A stretch of DNA of 8,394 bases from Shewanella sp. (GCA_004195335.1 SDWK01000663.1:1-8394); one strand, 5' to 3'. Positions 1 through 5,404 are shown, counted from the first letter of the stretch. Notes: generated from the letters alone by a model not told the origin. Program-made: numbers and translations.

Positions 1-2
1 CA

Positions 3-974
3 CTTAATTATTCTATTTCGAATAATGATTTTGCTGCGGTTGACCTTTTAATAAAGGCGGGTGCATCACTAGAAAGCAATAAAAATTGCTTGCCAAATTA
101 TAGACATGATACTCCACTTCAAGTGGCTATTCGCTCAGGCGAGAGTGACGATATTGGATATGGTATAATCAAGCTGTTAATTTTTTATGGTGCTGATGTC
201 ATGGATATAGAAAACAAGGATACACCATTTTATACAGCAGCACGTTATGCCGTTCGCTACGGAAAAAGCGATAAAGCAAGAGTGATAGATGAATATGCAT
301 CTCAATTTACGCGTAGATATCCCAACTACTTTAAACAGCGCAAGGAACAAGATGAAAAAATGTTTGCATTTAGCAAACGCAGGTCACAAGTGTTTAATGA
401 GCGGCAGAAAGAGAGAGAACTTGAGATAGAGAGACAAGCAGAATATAGAAGACGGAATCCAGAACCCGTTATCGATGATAGCAATACGTGGGTAAATACA
501 TTTGAAAAAGTAATTAATTCATCTGTCAACACCTATGAGCAATCAAAAGATAGGAAAAGCCGGGCAACATATACTAAAACCTCGTCAAGTAGTGACACTA
601 AAACAGCAAGAAAAGGTGATACAAGAACATCCAAAAGTCTAAAATGCACAAACTCAAGTAACTGCAGCGCAGCTTCCAAGGGAGCAACTTCACAGTACGT
701 AGTGAGATTTTCTTCGCAGGGGCTTGGGCGTACAAATGATATTGCTTGTAAAACGAACAATAAGTCTCTTAGCTTTTATGGAAGTCACTGTATTTCTCTT
801 GCAATAGATAAAAACACAAAAGGAAGGCTAACAGGAAGACAGATAAAACCATCAATTCCTGTGGGCGTCATGCATTCCGCATGTAATTGTTCCTCTTATG
901 GGAAATGCAAAAGAGAAGTGACCGTTTACTGCGGATTTTCAAAAGAATCCACAAGCAAAGGACAAGTCGAGTAA
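3..974 (+). CDS. Ankyrin-repeat protein with cysteine-rich C-terminus (5' end outside window)
   Basis: The frame is open from base 3 with no stop, so the gene begins upstream and 323 residues are visible; the TTG at 90 is not needed as a start. The first ~95 visible residues read as ankyrin repeats, with segments such as AAVDLLIKAGASLE, TPLQVAIRSGE and IKLLIFYGADV that match the helix-turn-helix and beta-hairpin pattern. Ankyrin repeats bind partner proteins. A strongly charged, probably coiled-coil stretch (about residues 105-145, rich in K, R, E and Q) follows, then a Ser/Thr/Lys-rich linker. The last ~105 residues contain eight cysteines, including CNC and a final YCGF. That tail resembles no domain I can name; it may be disulphide-bonded or metal-binding. 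The gene is AT-rich, unlike the metabolic genes at the right, and no attC follows it, so it is not clearly a cassette. The ankyrin call is firm; the role is unknown. Confidence 0.8.
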   Translation, partial: LNYSISNNDFAAVDLLIKAGASLESNKNCLPNYRHDTPLQVAIRSGESDDIGYGIIKLLIFYGADVMDIENKDTPFYTAARYAVRYGKSDKARVIDEYASQFTRRYPNYFKQRKEQDEKMFAFSKRRSQVFNERQKERELEIERQAEYRRRNPEPVIDDSNTWVNTFEKVINSSVNTYEQSKDRKSRATYTKTSSSSDTKTARKGDTRTSKSLKCTNSSNCSAASKGATSQYVVRFSSQGLGRTNDIACKTNNKSLSFYGSHCISLAIDKNTKGRLTGRQIKPSIPVGVMHSACNCSSYGKCKREVTVYCGFSKESTSKGQVE

Positions 975-1016
975 TTTTCTGTCAAACCAATGGGGTCAAA
1001 AACCAAAAAAACATTC

Positions 1017-1033
1017 GGGTCAGACTCGATTGA
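1017..1033 (+). repeat. GGGTCAG repeat, left copy
   Basis: This is the 17-bp core GGGTCAGACTCGATTGA. It differs by one base from the copy at 1465-1481. The minus-strand complement supplies a TGA in one frame at the 3' end of the zinc-ribbon gene, so the repeat sits at that gene's terminus. Confidence 0.75.
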
Positions 1034-1038
1034 AACAG

Positions 1039-1329
1039 TTAGCGAGCTGGCCTGCCTTGAAAGCATGAAGGTGTCTGTCTTTCCTTTTGCCCCCCCCATT
1101 TCAATAATCCAGTGATATTCAGTCCCAAAAACTGGTGTATGATCAGAGGGATCGGTAACAGCTGCCAGCTGCTGGGTGTTTCGGATTGCTCTAAGAGTGC
1201 TTTGCAGTGTGCACACTGATAGATCGTAAAATTCATCATGTGGCTTTTTTCGATCAACCGCTCATGTTTAGCTCTGCGCTGTGATGAGAGTAGAGATCGG
1301 CAGTCCGGGCATAGGTCTGAAAGTTTCAT
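1039..1329 (-). CDS. Small CxxC zinc-ribbon protein, probably frameshifted
   Basis: The start at 1329 is chosen because AAGGAG lies 7 bases upstream (1337-1342); the longer frame back to 1461 has no such support. The open frame gives 96 residues. CPDC at residues 7-10 and CAHC at 39-42 form a two-knuckle zinc ribbon, so the protein probably binds zinc and perhaps nucleic acid. After SSWQLL (residue 58) this frame turns into hydrophobic, low-complexity sequence. The neighbouring frame instead reads TDPSDHTPVFGTEYHWIIE, which looks like genuine protein, so a one-base deletion near 1155-1165 is likely. A second possible slip site is the run of eight C at 1090-1097. The gene may therefore be a recent pseudogene, or the sequence may contain an error. 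It lies between repeat copies and opposes both the ankyrin gene and the cassettes. I do not recognise the family. Confidence 0.5.
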   Translation of the reverse strand: MKLSDLCPDCRSLLSSQRRAKHERLIEKSHMMNFTIYQCAHCKALLEQSETPSSWQLLPIPLIIHQFLGLNITGLLKWGGQKERQTPSCFQGRPAR

Positions 1330-1336
1330 AGCGACA

Positions 1337-1342
1337 CTCCTT
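1337..1342 (-). promoter_or_regulatory. Shine-Dalgarno site of the zinc-ribbon gene
   Basis: The minus strand reads AAGGAG followed by 7 bases and ATG at 1329. This is the strongest ribosome binding site in the left half of the window, and it sets the start of the zinc-ribbon gene. Confidence 0.7.
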
Positions 1343-1464
1343 GTCTGATGGTATATTAAACCTAGCTTATTAATGGTGGCATGGCAAATGTCGCGCATTG
1401 ATATAACACGACTTGTCTCTTGTCCATCCAGACAATTGACGCCCACACTTTTGAGAAACAAATG

Positions 1465-1529
1465 GGGTCAGGCTCGATTGAAATGCAGTCTAAAAAATAC
1501 TTTCTCATAAAATCAATCGAGTCTGCCCC
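1465..1529. repeat. Inverted pair of GGGTCAG repeats (long hairpin)
   Basis: The direct copy at 1465-1481 and the inverted copy at 1513-1529 form a 17-bp imperfect stem with about 31 bases of loop. This closes the right side of the zinc-ribbon unit. The arrangement resembles the paired REP sequences recognised by Y1 transposases, but no such gene is present. There is no T-run, so it is not an obvious intrinsic terminator. Confidence 0.65.
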
Positions 1530-1546
1530 TTTCGGTTCTGATCAGC

Positions 1547-1617
1547 GAAATAGTTAGCAAGTTGCAGTGGCCTGATGACCGACTAAAAAATTGGATTATC
1601 AGGCGTGAATGTTAAAT
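1547..1617 (+). other. attC-like hairpin, candidate degenerate recombination site
   Basis: The perfect inverted repeat GCCTGAT (1570-1576) and ATCAGGC (1598-1604) extends inward with bulges. It is followed at 1611-1617 by GTTAAAT, which fits the integron core consensus GTTRRRY. The left core would be near 1548 (AGTTAGC), one of several departures from RYYYAAC. It could be the eroded attC of a lost cassette, or an unrelated hairpin without a terminator T-run. Confidence 0.35.
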
Positions 1618-1701
1618 AACAGGGATGAGCGTGTCAGATGAATGGGATGTTGTTGGCCAAAGTTATAATCCGACAGCCTCGTATGCATAAATAGGTTAAA
1701 C
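1614..1701 (+). other. attC-like site preceding the LysE cassette
   Basis: GTTAAAC at 1695-1701 matches GTTRRRY and lies 2 bases before the ATG of the exporter gene, the usual cassette junction. Bases 1627-1639 and 1668-1680 pair at 10 of 13 positions (GAGCGTGTCAGAT with ATCCGACAGCCTC), giving the imperfect stem expected of an attC bottom strand. The left core (about 1614-1620, AAATAAC) is poor. A perfect TATAAT at 1664-1669 lies inside the site, but no good -35 is seen, so I do not call a promoter. Confidence 0.5.
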
Positions 1702-1703
1702 AT

Positions 1704-2336
1704 ATGGAATTTCAAAGCTGGTTTTTATTTGCCTCAATTGCGTTCATTGCAACAATTACCCCTGGCCCTGCCGTTTTGTTGGTAACCTCGCATAGTGCCA
1801 CTTACGGCTGGAAATACGCTGTTTTCACGATCCTTGGCAATATCTCTGGTTTGTTCGTCATGTCGGCCCTATCGGTGCTAGGTCTGAGCACAATCATCTT
1901 AAGCTCGGCAATGGTGTTTGGTCTGGTTAAAGTCGTCGGCGCGGCTTACCTTATCTATCTAGGCATCAAGATTTGGCGCAATGGCTTTATTACGCTGCCA
2001 AATAAACACGAAGCGGGTCTACCGCAGAAACGCCGAAACAAAGCTTATCTTCAGGGTCTTGCCGTTGCCCTAAGTAATCCGAAAGTGATCGCTTTCACAA
2101 CGGCGCTATTCCCGCAGTTTATCGATCACGAAGGTAGCCTATTGGCTCAGTTTGGCTTGCTTGTAGGAACTTTCACGTTTCTATCTTTTGCGTGTCTTGC
2201 TGGTTACGCAGTAGCCATGGAACACACTAAAAGTCGAATGTTTAACAAGTTTTCTGGGACGCTTGGAAAGATTTTTGGTACCGCCTTCATTGCGTCAGGA
2301 ATTGTGCTGGCAAGTGCTACACACAAACACACTTAA
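1704..2336 (+). CDS. LysE/RhtB-family amino-acid exporter (cassette gene)
   Basis: The 210-residue product has the usual length of this inner-membrane family, which exports amino acids or related small molecules using the ion gradient. The N-terminal signature TPGPAVLLV is at residues 19-27, the central YLIYLGIKIW at 82-91 and the conserved NPKVIAFTTALFPQFI at 125-140. About six hydrophobic segments can be traced, with a basic loop (LPQKRRNK) after the third. The ATG is 2 bases after an integron core and has no clear Shine-Dalgarno site, which is common for cassette genes. The stop lies within the left core of the following attC. The substrate cannot be read from sequence; homoserine, threonine and lysine exporters all belong here. 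Expression would depend on an upstream promoter or local initiation in the array. Confidence 0.9.
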   Translation: MEFQSWFLFASIAFIATITPGPAVLLVTSHSATYGWKYAVFTILGNISGLFVMSALSVLGLSTIILSSAMVFGLVKVVGAAYLIYLGIKIWRNGFITLPNKHEAGLPQKRRNKAYLQGLAVALSNPKVIAFTTALFPQFIDHEGSLLAQFGLLVGTFTFLSFACLAGYAVAMEHTKSRMFNKFSGTLGKIFGTAFIASGIVLASATHKHT

Positions 2337-2437
2337 CAAGCAATCAACTGCCGCCAGCAAGCTGAATCGGAACTCCAAAACGTTGCGCGCTTTTCTGTCT
2401 TGTTACTGCGGCATTAGCTGTTCTTTTGTCGTTAAAT
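2331..2437 (+). other. attC site of the LysE cassette
   Basis: ACTTAAC at 2331-2337 fits RYYYAAC and overlaps the exporter stop codon. GTTAAAT at 2431-2437 fits GTTRRRY. The 107 bases between the ends contain GCCGC near the left and GCGGC near the right, so the ends can fold on each other as an imperfect stem with a long apical region. Length and layout resemble Vibrio-type attC repeats rather than the 60-bp class 1 type. Confidence 0.7.
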
Positions 2438-2439
2438 AG

Positions 2440-2832
2440 GTGTTCGGTGAATTAATGATTCCAAATACAAAAATATCGCAAACAATATTAGAATTCGGTA
2501 AATCTTCGATATTGGCGCTGCCTTCGGATCACACTAAAGAAGAGTTTGAGAATGTTATCACAATTGTCATAACGGCTTGGAATGCTGTAGTAATGGATGG
2601 CTGGGAGAGTGGCAATAGGTTTGAGGCTCAACTCTTATCTTCTTTGCAATCTGCACCTAAGGTAATTCGAGTAGAAATGAAGCGTCTTATAAAAAGGAAA
2701 AAGACCAAGTTTGGTTCTGATCCACGGGGCGTTGGTAACCACTGGGTTCGTGTGAAAGATGGCGAATTTGTGTTTGGCTGTGAAGCAAGGCTTAATGTTG
2801 AAAATGCTCCTGTAACAGGTGCTACCCACTAA
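2440..2832 (+). CDS. Hypothetical cassette protein
   Basis: This is the second cassette gene. GTG at 2440 gives 130 residues, while ATG at 2455 gives 125 and starts the sequence MIPNTKISQTILEFGK; neither has a strong Shine-Dalgarno site. The protein looks soluble, with no signal peptide or membrane segment. The N-terminal half is amphipathic and helical; a central basic stretch reads EMKRLIKRKKTKFG, followed by DPRGVGNHWVRVKDGEFVFGCEARL, which looks like a small beta-rich module. I do not recognise the family. Integron cassettes often encode such orphan small proteins. The stop falls at the start of the next attC. Confidence 0.75.
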   Translation: MFGELMIPNTKISQTILEFGKSSILALPSDHTKEEFENVITIVITAWNAVVMDGWESGNRFEAQLLSSLQSAPKVIRVEMKRLIKRKKTKFGSDPRGVGNHWVRVKDGEFVFGCEARLNVENAPVTGATH

Positions 2833-2880
2833 TTGCTCAAATCGGTTCGACTTGCTCCACTGTTTAGCAGGGCGTTAAAT
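2826..2880 (+). other. Short attC site of the second cassette
   Basis: GTTAAAT at 2874-2880 is the right core and overlaps the ATG of the next gene. TGCTCAAA at the left pairs with TTTAGCA at the right as seven base pairs with a single unpaired C, matching the extrahelical-base feature of attC stems. The left core around the TAA stop (ACTAATT) is a poor RYYYAAC match. At about 55 bp it is roughly half the length of the preceding attC. Confidence 0.6.
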
Positions 2881-3226
2881 GACTCACATGGATACACTAC
2901 TGACATTGCTACTAGTTGCTCTTGGAGGTGTCGCATTGTTCTACATCGCGAGACGATCGAGAGCTAACTACGAAAAAGAGAACGCGAACATCCCAAGGAT
3001 CAGCAGGCTAAAGCATGTTTCTATTTTCCTACTCTGGTCCATATTTTGGGCAGTGACTGTTTATCTATCTCCGGTATTTTTATGCCTAGGTTTGTTGCTC
3101 GTCTTTGCCGGAGTCGTTCCAATCGGTAAGGAAAAGGCGTCTTTATCGAAATCAATTATCGATGGTGGTTTTATATCGGCCATTACTGTTGGCTTAGGTA
3201 CATTGTTTTATGTCCACGTCATTTAA
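2879..3226 (+). CDS. Small integral membrane protein (cassette gene)
   Basis: This third cassette gene encodes 115 residues. The ATG at 2879 lies inside the integron core; an alternative ATG is at 2888. Hydrophobic segments are at about residues 6-24, 47-62, 64-82 and 94-113, joined by a basic loop after the first (RRSRANYEK) and a lysine-containing loop after the third (GKEKASLSK), so four membrane helices are likely. No known motif is visible. The TAA stop at 3224-3226 overlaps ATTTAAC, the left core of its own attC, which is then cut off. The function is unknown. Confidence 0.75.
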   Translation: MTHMDTLLTLLLVALGGVALFYIARRSRANYEKENANIPRISRLKHVSIFLLWSIFWAVTVYLSPVFLCLGLLLVFAGVVPIGKEKASLSKSIIDGGFISAITVGLGTLFYVHVI

Positions 3227-3240
3227 CAAACGGTTGCAGG
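3221..3240 (+). other. Truncated attC, left half only
   Basis: ATTTAAC at 3221-3227 is a perfect RYYYAAC core and the exact complement of the GTTAAAT cores in this array. The bases after it (AAACGGTTGCAGGG) look like the left arm of a Vibrio-type attC. No right arm or GTTRRRY partner follows. From about 3238 the sequence is instead a copy of the 3' end of the methyltransferase gene. AGGG is shared at the junction, so microhomology may have joined the two. Confidence 0.6.
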
Positions 3241-3347
3241 GTCAGTCTGCGGACTGCGCTTTTCTTGATCTTCTTCTTGTACCAGGACGCACCGTGCCGC
3301 CGTTCAACGCCCCTCAGGCGATGCTCAAGTCGCCGCCAAGCTGGACT
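3238..3347 (-). repeat. Direct repeat copy A: detached 3' end of the bmt gene
   Basis: About 110 bases match 4390-4499 in the same orientation with seven mismatches and no gaps. The minus strand encodes the tail beginning QLGGDLSIA, but a substitution creates TGA at 3314-3316, so this copy can no longer encode the rest. Its left edge falls a few bases beyond the bmt stop codon, so it is a gene-end fragment rather than a random piece. Attachment-site duplication by an integrating element and unequal recombination are both possible. Confidence 0.8.
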
Positions 3348-3362
3348 GTTGCACCATAATAT

Positions 3363-3766
3363 GTGATTAAAACTGATTTAAGGCTGTCGGATAAATTAGG
3401 ATCTTTTATTGATCTTGGTTCATGGGAAATCGGAAAGTCCGTAATCCATCGGGAGAAATGTAATGCCACAAGATCATCAGTAAATATATTCTCGGATGGT
3501 CTGTTTGGGCTCAAGAAAATAAAAATATATTATTAAATATTGTGAAATTATTGAGTCATTCTTAGGAAGCAGTATTGAAATTCATATGCAGATTTTGGTA
3601 TTAAAAAATTAAAGGATACCGGAGACTTCTTTGGACTTGTCCCAGACAAAGAAAAGATGATATTGCTGAAGCTGCGGATAAAGGTTTGTTAGATTATTTT
3701 GTTTGGATTCTGGTCGGCATTCTACCGTGGAAAGATAATGCTGGGCACATATTTACCGTACAATAA
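3363..3766 (+). pseudogene. Degraded gene of unknown function (at least three frame changes)
   Basis: This stretch has no long single ORF, but adjacent frames join into one protein-like sequence. From 3363 to a stop at 3534-3536 one frame gives a 57-residue piece with LSDKLGSFIDLGSWEIGK and RSSVNIFSDGLFGLKK. From 3544 another frame gives EIIESFLGSSIEIHMQ. From 3594 the first frame resumes with FGIKKLKDTGDFFGLVPDKEK. From 3656 the third frame gives DDIAEAADKGLLDYFVWILVGILP and ends at TAA 3764-3766. The register is kept across the pieces, which argues for decay of one real gene. Its 5' end is cut off by the repeat copy at 3238-3347. I do not recognise the family. Confidence 0.55.
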
Positions 3767-3817
3767 ACCCAGCAGTTTTCACTTCCCATACTTAACCAAA
3801 ATATATAACGCGAGAAC

Positions 3818-4369
3818 ATGAAACTATATATCCCCTTAATACTTACCCTTTCAATGAGCTGGAATGCTTATGGCGAAGAAACCATCTCCGTCAGACTGAA
3901 TCATGAGTCCGACAATGCAGACAGTGCAGACAGTGCAGGCGGCGTATCCATCCTATTTGATATCGGCGAGCCCAAGACATTCTTGGTTTCACTCGGGTTT
4001 AGCGCAAACAGTATCGCATCTGATAAAAACCTTGCACATGCTGGCAGAAATAACATTTATCCTTTTTACGGCTTTGTGAAGTTCGCTTCTACTTATAGGA
4101 TCTCGCCATTTTTTGAGTTTGGTGTAGATCTAGGAGATGTGCTGATTGAAGACTTTGAGGACTTTATGAACCATCACGAGGTTGATGATAACGACAGTGC
4201 CATCGACACCTATCTATCCTTAGGGCTGACACTTAAAATCAATAAAAAGATGAGCGCATCTCTATATCGAAAAAAATATAATGTTAACTTCACTGAAATA
4301 GGTGACACTAAAATCAATGAGGTCGATTCATATATGACCGGCGTCAGCCTTACTTACCACATGGATTAA
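3818..4369 (+). CDS. Small exported beta-rich protein, possible outer-membrane barrel
   Basis: The 183-residue product starts with a short signal peptide (about residues 1-19, MKLYIPLILTLSMSWNAYG, cut before EE). The mature part alternates polar and hydrophobic residues in strand-like segments (TFLVSLGFSANS, FYGFVKFASTYRIS, IDTYLSLGLTLKIN, KMSASLYRKKYNV) and ends YMTGVSLTYHMD, a pattern seen in small outer-membrane barrels. The C-terminal residue is Asp rather than the common Phe, so a soluble periplasmic beta protein is also possible. An acidic stretch (EDFEDFMNHHEVDDNDS) and a threefold DNA/DSA/DSA tandem lie in predicted loops. The Shine-Dalgarno site is weak. The gene lies alone between the two bmt repeats and is AT-rich, consistent with acquisition. 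Confidence 0.7.
   Translation: MKLYIPLILTLSMSWNAYGEETISVRLNHESDNADSADSAGGVSILFDIGEPKTFLVSLGFSANSIASDKNLAHAGRNNIYPFYGFVKFASTYRISPFFEFGVDLGDVLIEDFEDFMNHHEVDDNDSAIDTYLSLGLTLKINKKMSASLYRKKYNVNFTEIGDTKINEVDSYMTGVSLTYHMD
3911..3937 (+). repeat. In-frame 9-bp tandem repeat (three units)
   Basis: The units are GACAATGCA, GACAGTGCA and GACAGTGCA, coding Asp-Asn-Ala then Asp-Ser-Ala twice, just after the signal peptide of the exported protein. The repeat is in frame, so gain or loss of a unit would change loop length without a frameshift. Confidence 0.85.
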
Positions 4370-4389
4370 AGCAAAATGCAGAAGGGTGA

Positions 4390-4499
4390 AGGGTCAGTTA
4401 GCGGACTGCGCTTTTCTTGATCCTCGTCTTGTACCACGACGCACCGTGCCGCCGTTCAACGCCCCTCCGGCGATGCTCAAGTCGCCGCCAAGCTGGGCT
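4390..4499 (-). repeat. bmt: Direct repeat copy B: 3' end of bmt in place
   Basis: This is the copy still joined to the gene body. It covers the last ~34 codons and the stop plus four bases, and it matches 3238-3347 with seven mismatches. The two copies enclose 3348-4389, which holds the pseudogene and the exported-protein gene. Confidence 0.8.
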
Positions 4500-5374
4500 T
4501 TTGCCCCCGTGCTGACCTTGCCTAATACCCGTTCGAGCGTTTCCAGGCTGGGTTTGCTTCCAGCCTGGTAGCCGTTTAGTGACTTAGCCATGGCTGCGAT
4601 ATGTGCAGGCGTGGTACCGCAACAGCCGCCGATGATGCGTGCACCTGCATCCGCCGCCATCCGCGCATATTGAGCCATTAGCTCCGGTGTGCCACTGTAG
4701 ACGATCTTACCGTCGACATATTCGGGAATCCCGCAGTTAGCCTTGGCAACCAGGACCGGCTTAAGTTGGTGCTGCTCGGCGGCGGTTTTCATATTGATGA
4801 TCGCCGCAACCACCTCCGATGCACCAATACCGCAATTGGTGCCGCAGGCATCTGGCGCAGTCTGCAACTCAGTTCCTAGTTGCACCAGCTCGGCCGGCGT
4901 TACACCCATCATCGTTCGACCATTGGTATCGATGCTCATGGAGTAAATTACCGGCAGGCCAGTCGTGGCTGCCGCCTCGTAGGCGACCTTGGCTTCCTTG
5001 CTGTCGGAAAGTGTCTCTATCCAAAGCACATCAACGCCACCCGCTTTTAAGGCTTCGGCCTGCTCTTTAAATGCCGCAAAAGCGTCATCATAGGTTAACG
5101 TGCCCGCTGGCTCGAAAATTTCACCGGTAGGCCCCATCGAGCCTGCAACCACAATATCACGCTCGCAGGCATCGGCGCGTTGTCTAACGATTTGTGCCGC
5201 CGCATGGTTCAGCTCGTGAACACGAACTTCTGCGCTGTGCAGTTTTAGGCGGTAGCGGGTTCCACCAAAGCTGTTGGTCAGTAGGATATCTGAACCGGCA
5301 TCAATAAATTGCTGACACAGCGTTGCGATACGCTCCGGGTAATCGATATTCCATAGTTCTGGTTTGATTGGTTT
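4394..5374 (-). pseudogene. bmt: Betaine-homocysteine S-methyltransferase, N-terminally truncated
   Basis: The frame is open from a stop at 5375-5377 to TGA at 4394-4396, 326 codons. It reads PELWNIDYPERIATLCQQF, then LLTNSFGGTRYRLKLH and GSMGPTGE, all typical of bacterial betaine- or methylamine-type homocysteine methyltransferases, which move a methyl group to homocysteine to make methionine. The zinc ligands are present: Cys in GTNCGIGASE, and the Cys pair in GGCCGTTPAHI. The first ~30-35 family residues, with the homocysteine-contacting DGATGTN motif and the start codon, are absent; the match begins abruptly at PELWN (near 5362), preceded by TAA. The only in-frame starts are a GTG at 5152 and an ATG shortly after, inside the barrel, so an active product is unlikely. 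The Arg-rich tail resembles that of the nearby MttB-like protein. It lies downstream of the regulator gene on the same strand. Confidence 0.75.
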
Positions 5375-5404
5375 TTATAAAAGCGGTTTCAACGCAGTGT
5401 GTTT

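Larger units (their letters stand above)
989..1530. mobile_element. Putative non-autonomous element bounded by GGGTCAG-type repeats
   Basis: A 17-bp core, GGGTCAGRCTCGATTGA, occurs at 1017-1033 (direct), 1465-1481 (direct) and 1513-1529 (inverted, two changes from the 1017 copy). A shorter copy, AATGGGGTCA, is at 989-998. Together they bracket one small minus-strand zinc-ribbon gene. Repeats of this GGGGTCAG type are often seen in gammaproteobacteria near REP-associated tyrosine (Y1) transposases; that link is from memory of the family, since no transposase is present here. The unit may be a passenger mobilised in trans, or simply a gene caught between dispersed repeats. The outer limits are approximate. 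Confidence 0.45.
1695..3237 (+). mobile_element. Integron gene-cassette array fragment (three cassettes, no integrase in view)
   Basis: Three short + strand ORFs are each separated by attC-like sequence. Their stops fall at 2334-2336, 2830-2832 and 3224-3226. The first and third overlap a left core matching RYYYAAC; the second sits at a poor left core. Each gene starts next to a GTTRRRY core (1695, 2431, 2874). This head-to-tail, same-strand, nearly non-overlapping layout defines integron cassettes. No intI or attI is visible; by cassette polarity they would lie to the left, or the array is a cluster of attC sites lacking an integrase. The right end is truncated at about 3237. Confidence 0.75.

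Noticed and set aside
1330..1461. Upstream extension of the zinc-ribbon frame to a start at 1461
   Set aside because: The strong AAGGAG before the ATG at 1329 and the CPDC motif right after it mark the real start; the extension has no Shine-Dalgarno site.
1664..1669. Perfect TATAAT upstream of the exporter
   Set aside because: No acceptable -35 at 16-18 bases, and the hexamer lies within an attC-like fold, so it is not called as a promoter.
3381..3390. AGGCTGTCGG shared with 8301-8310
   Set aside because: Ten bases in very different contexts, with no extension of the match; taken as chance.
3314..3514. 66-codon minus-strand frame ending QLGGDLSIA
   Set aside because: It only joins the duplicated bmt tail to antisense of the + strand pseudogene; no start signal or family supports it.
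3686..3697. GTTAGAT as a possible right core for the truncated attC
   Set aside because: It lies inside the pseudogene coding sequence, over 450 bases away, with no pairing arm to match the left half.
4743..5070. Plus-strand frames inside bmt
   Set aside because: These are antisense shadows; the minus-strand frame carries the conserved zinc-ligand motifs.
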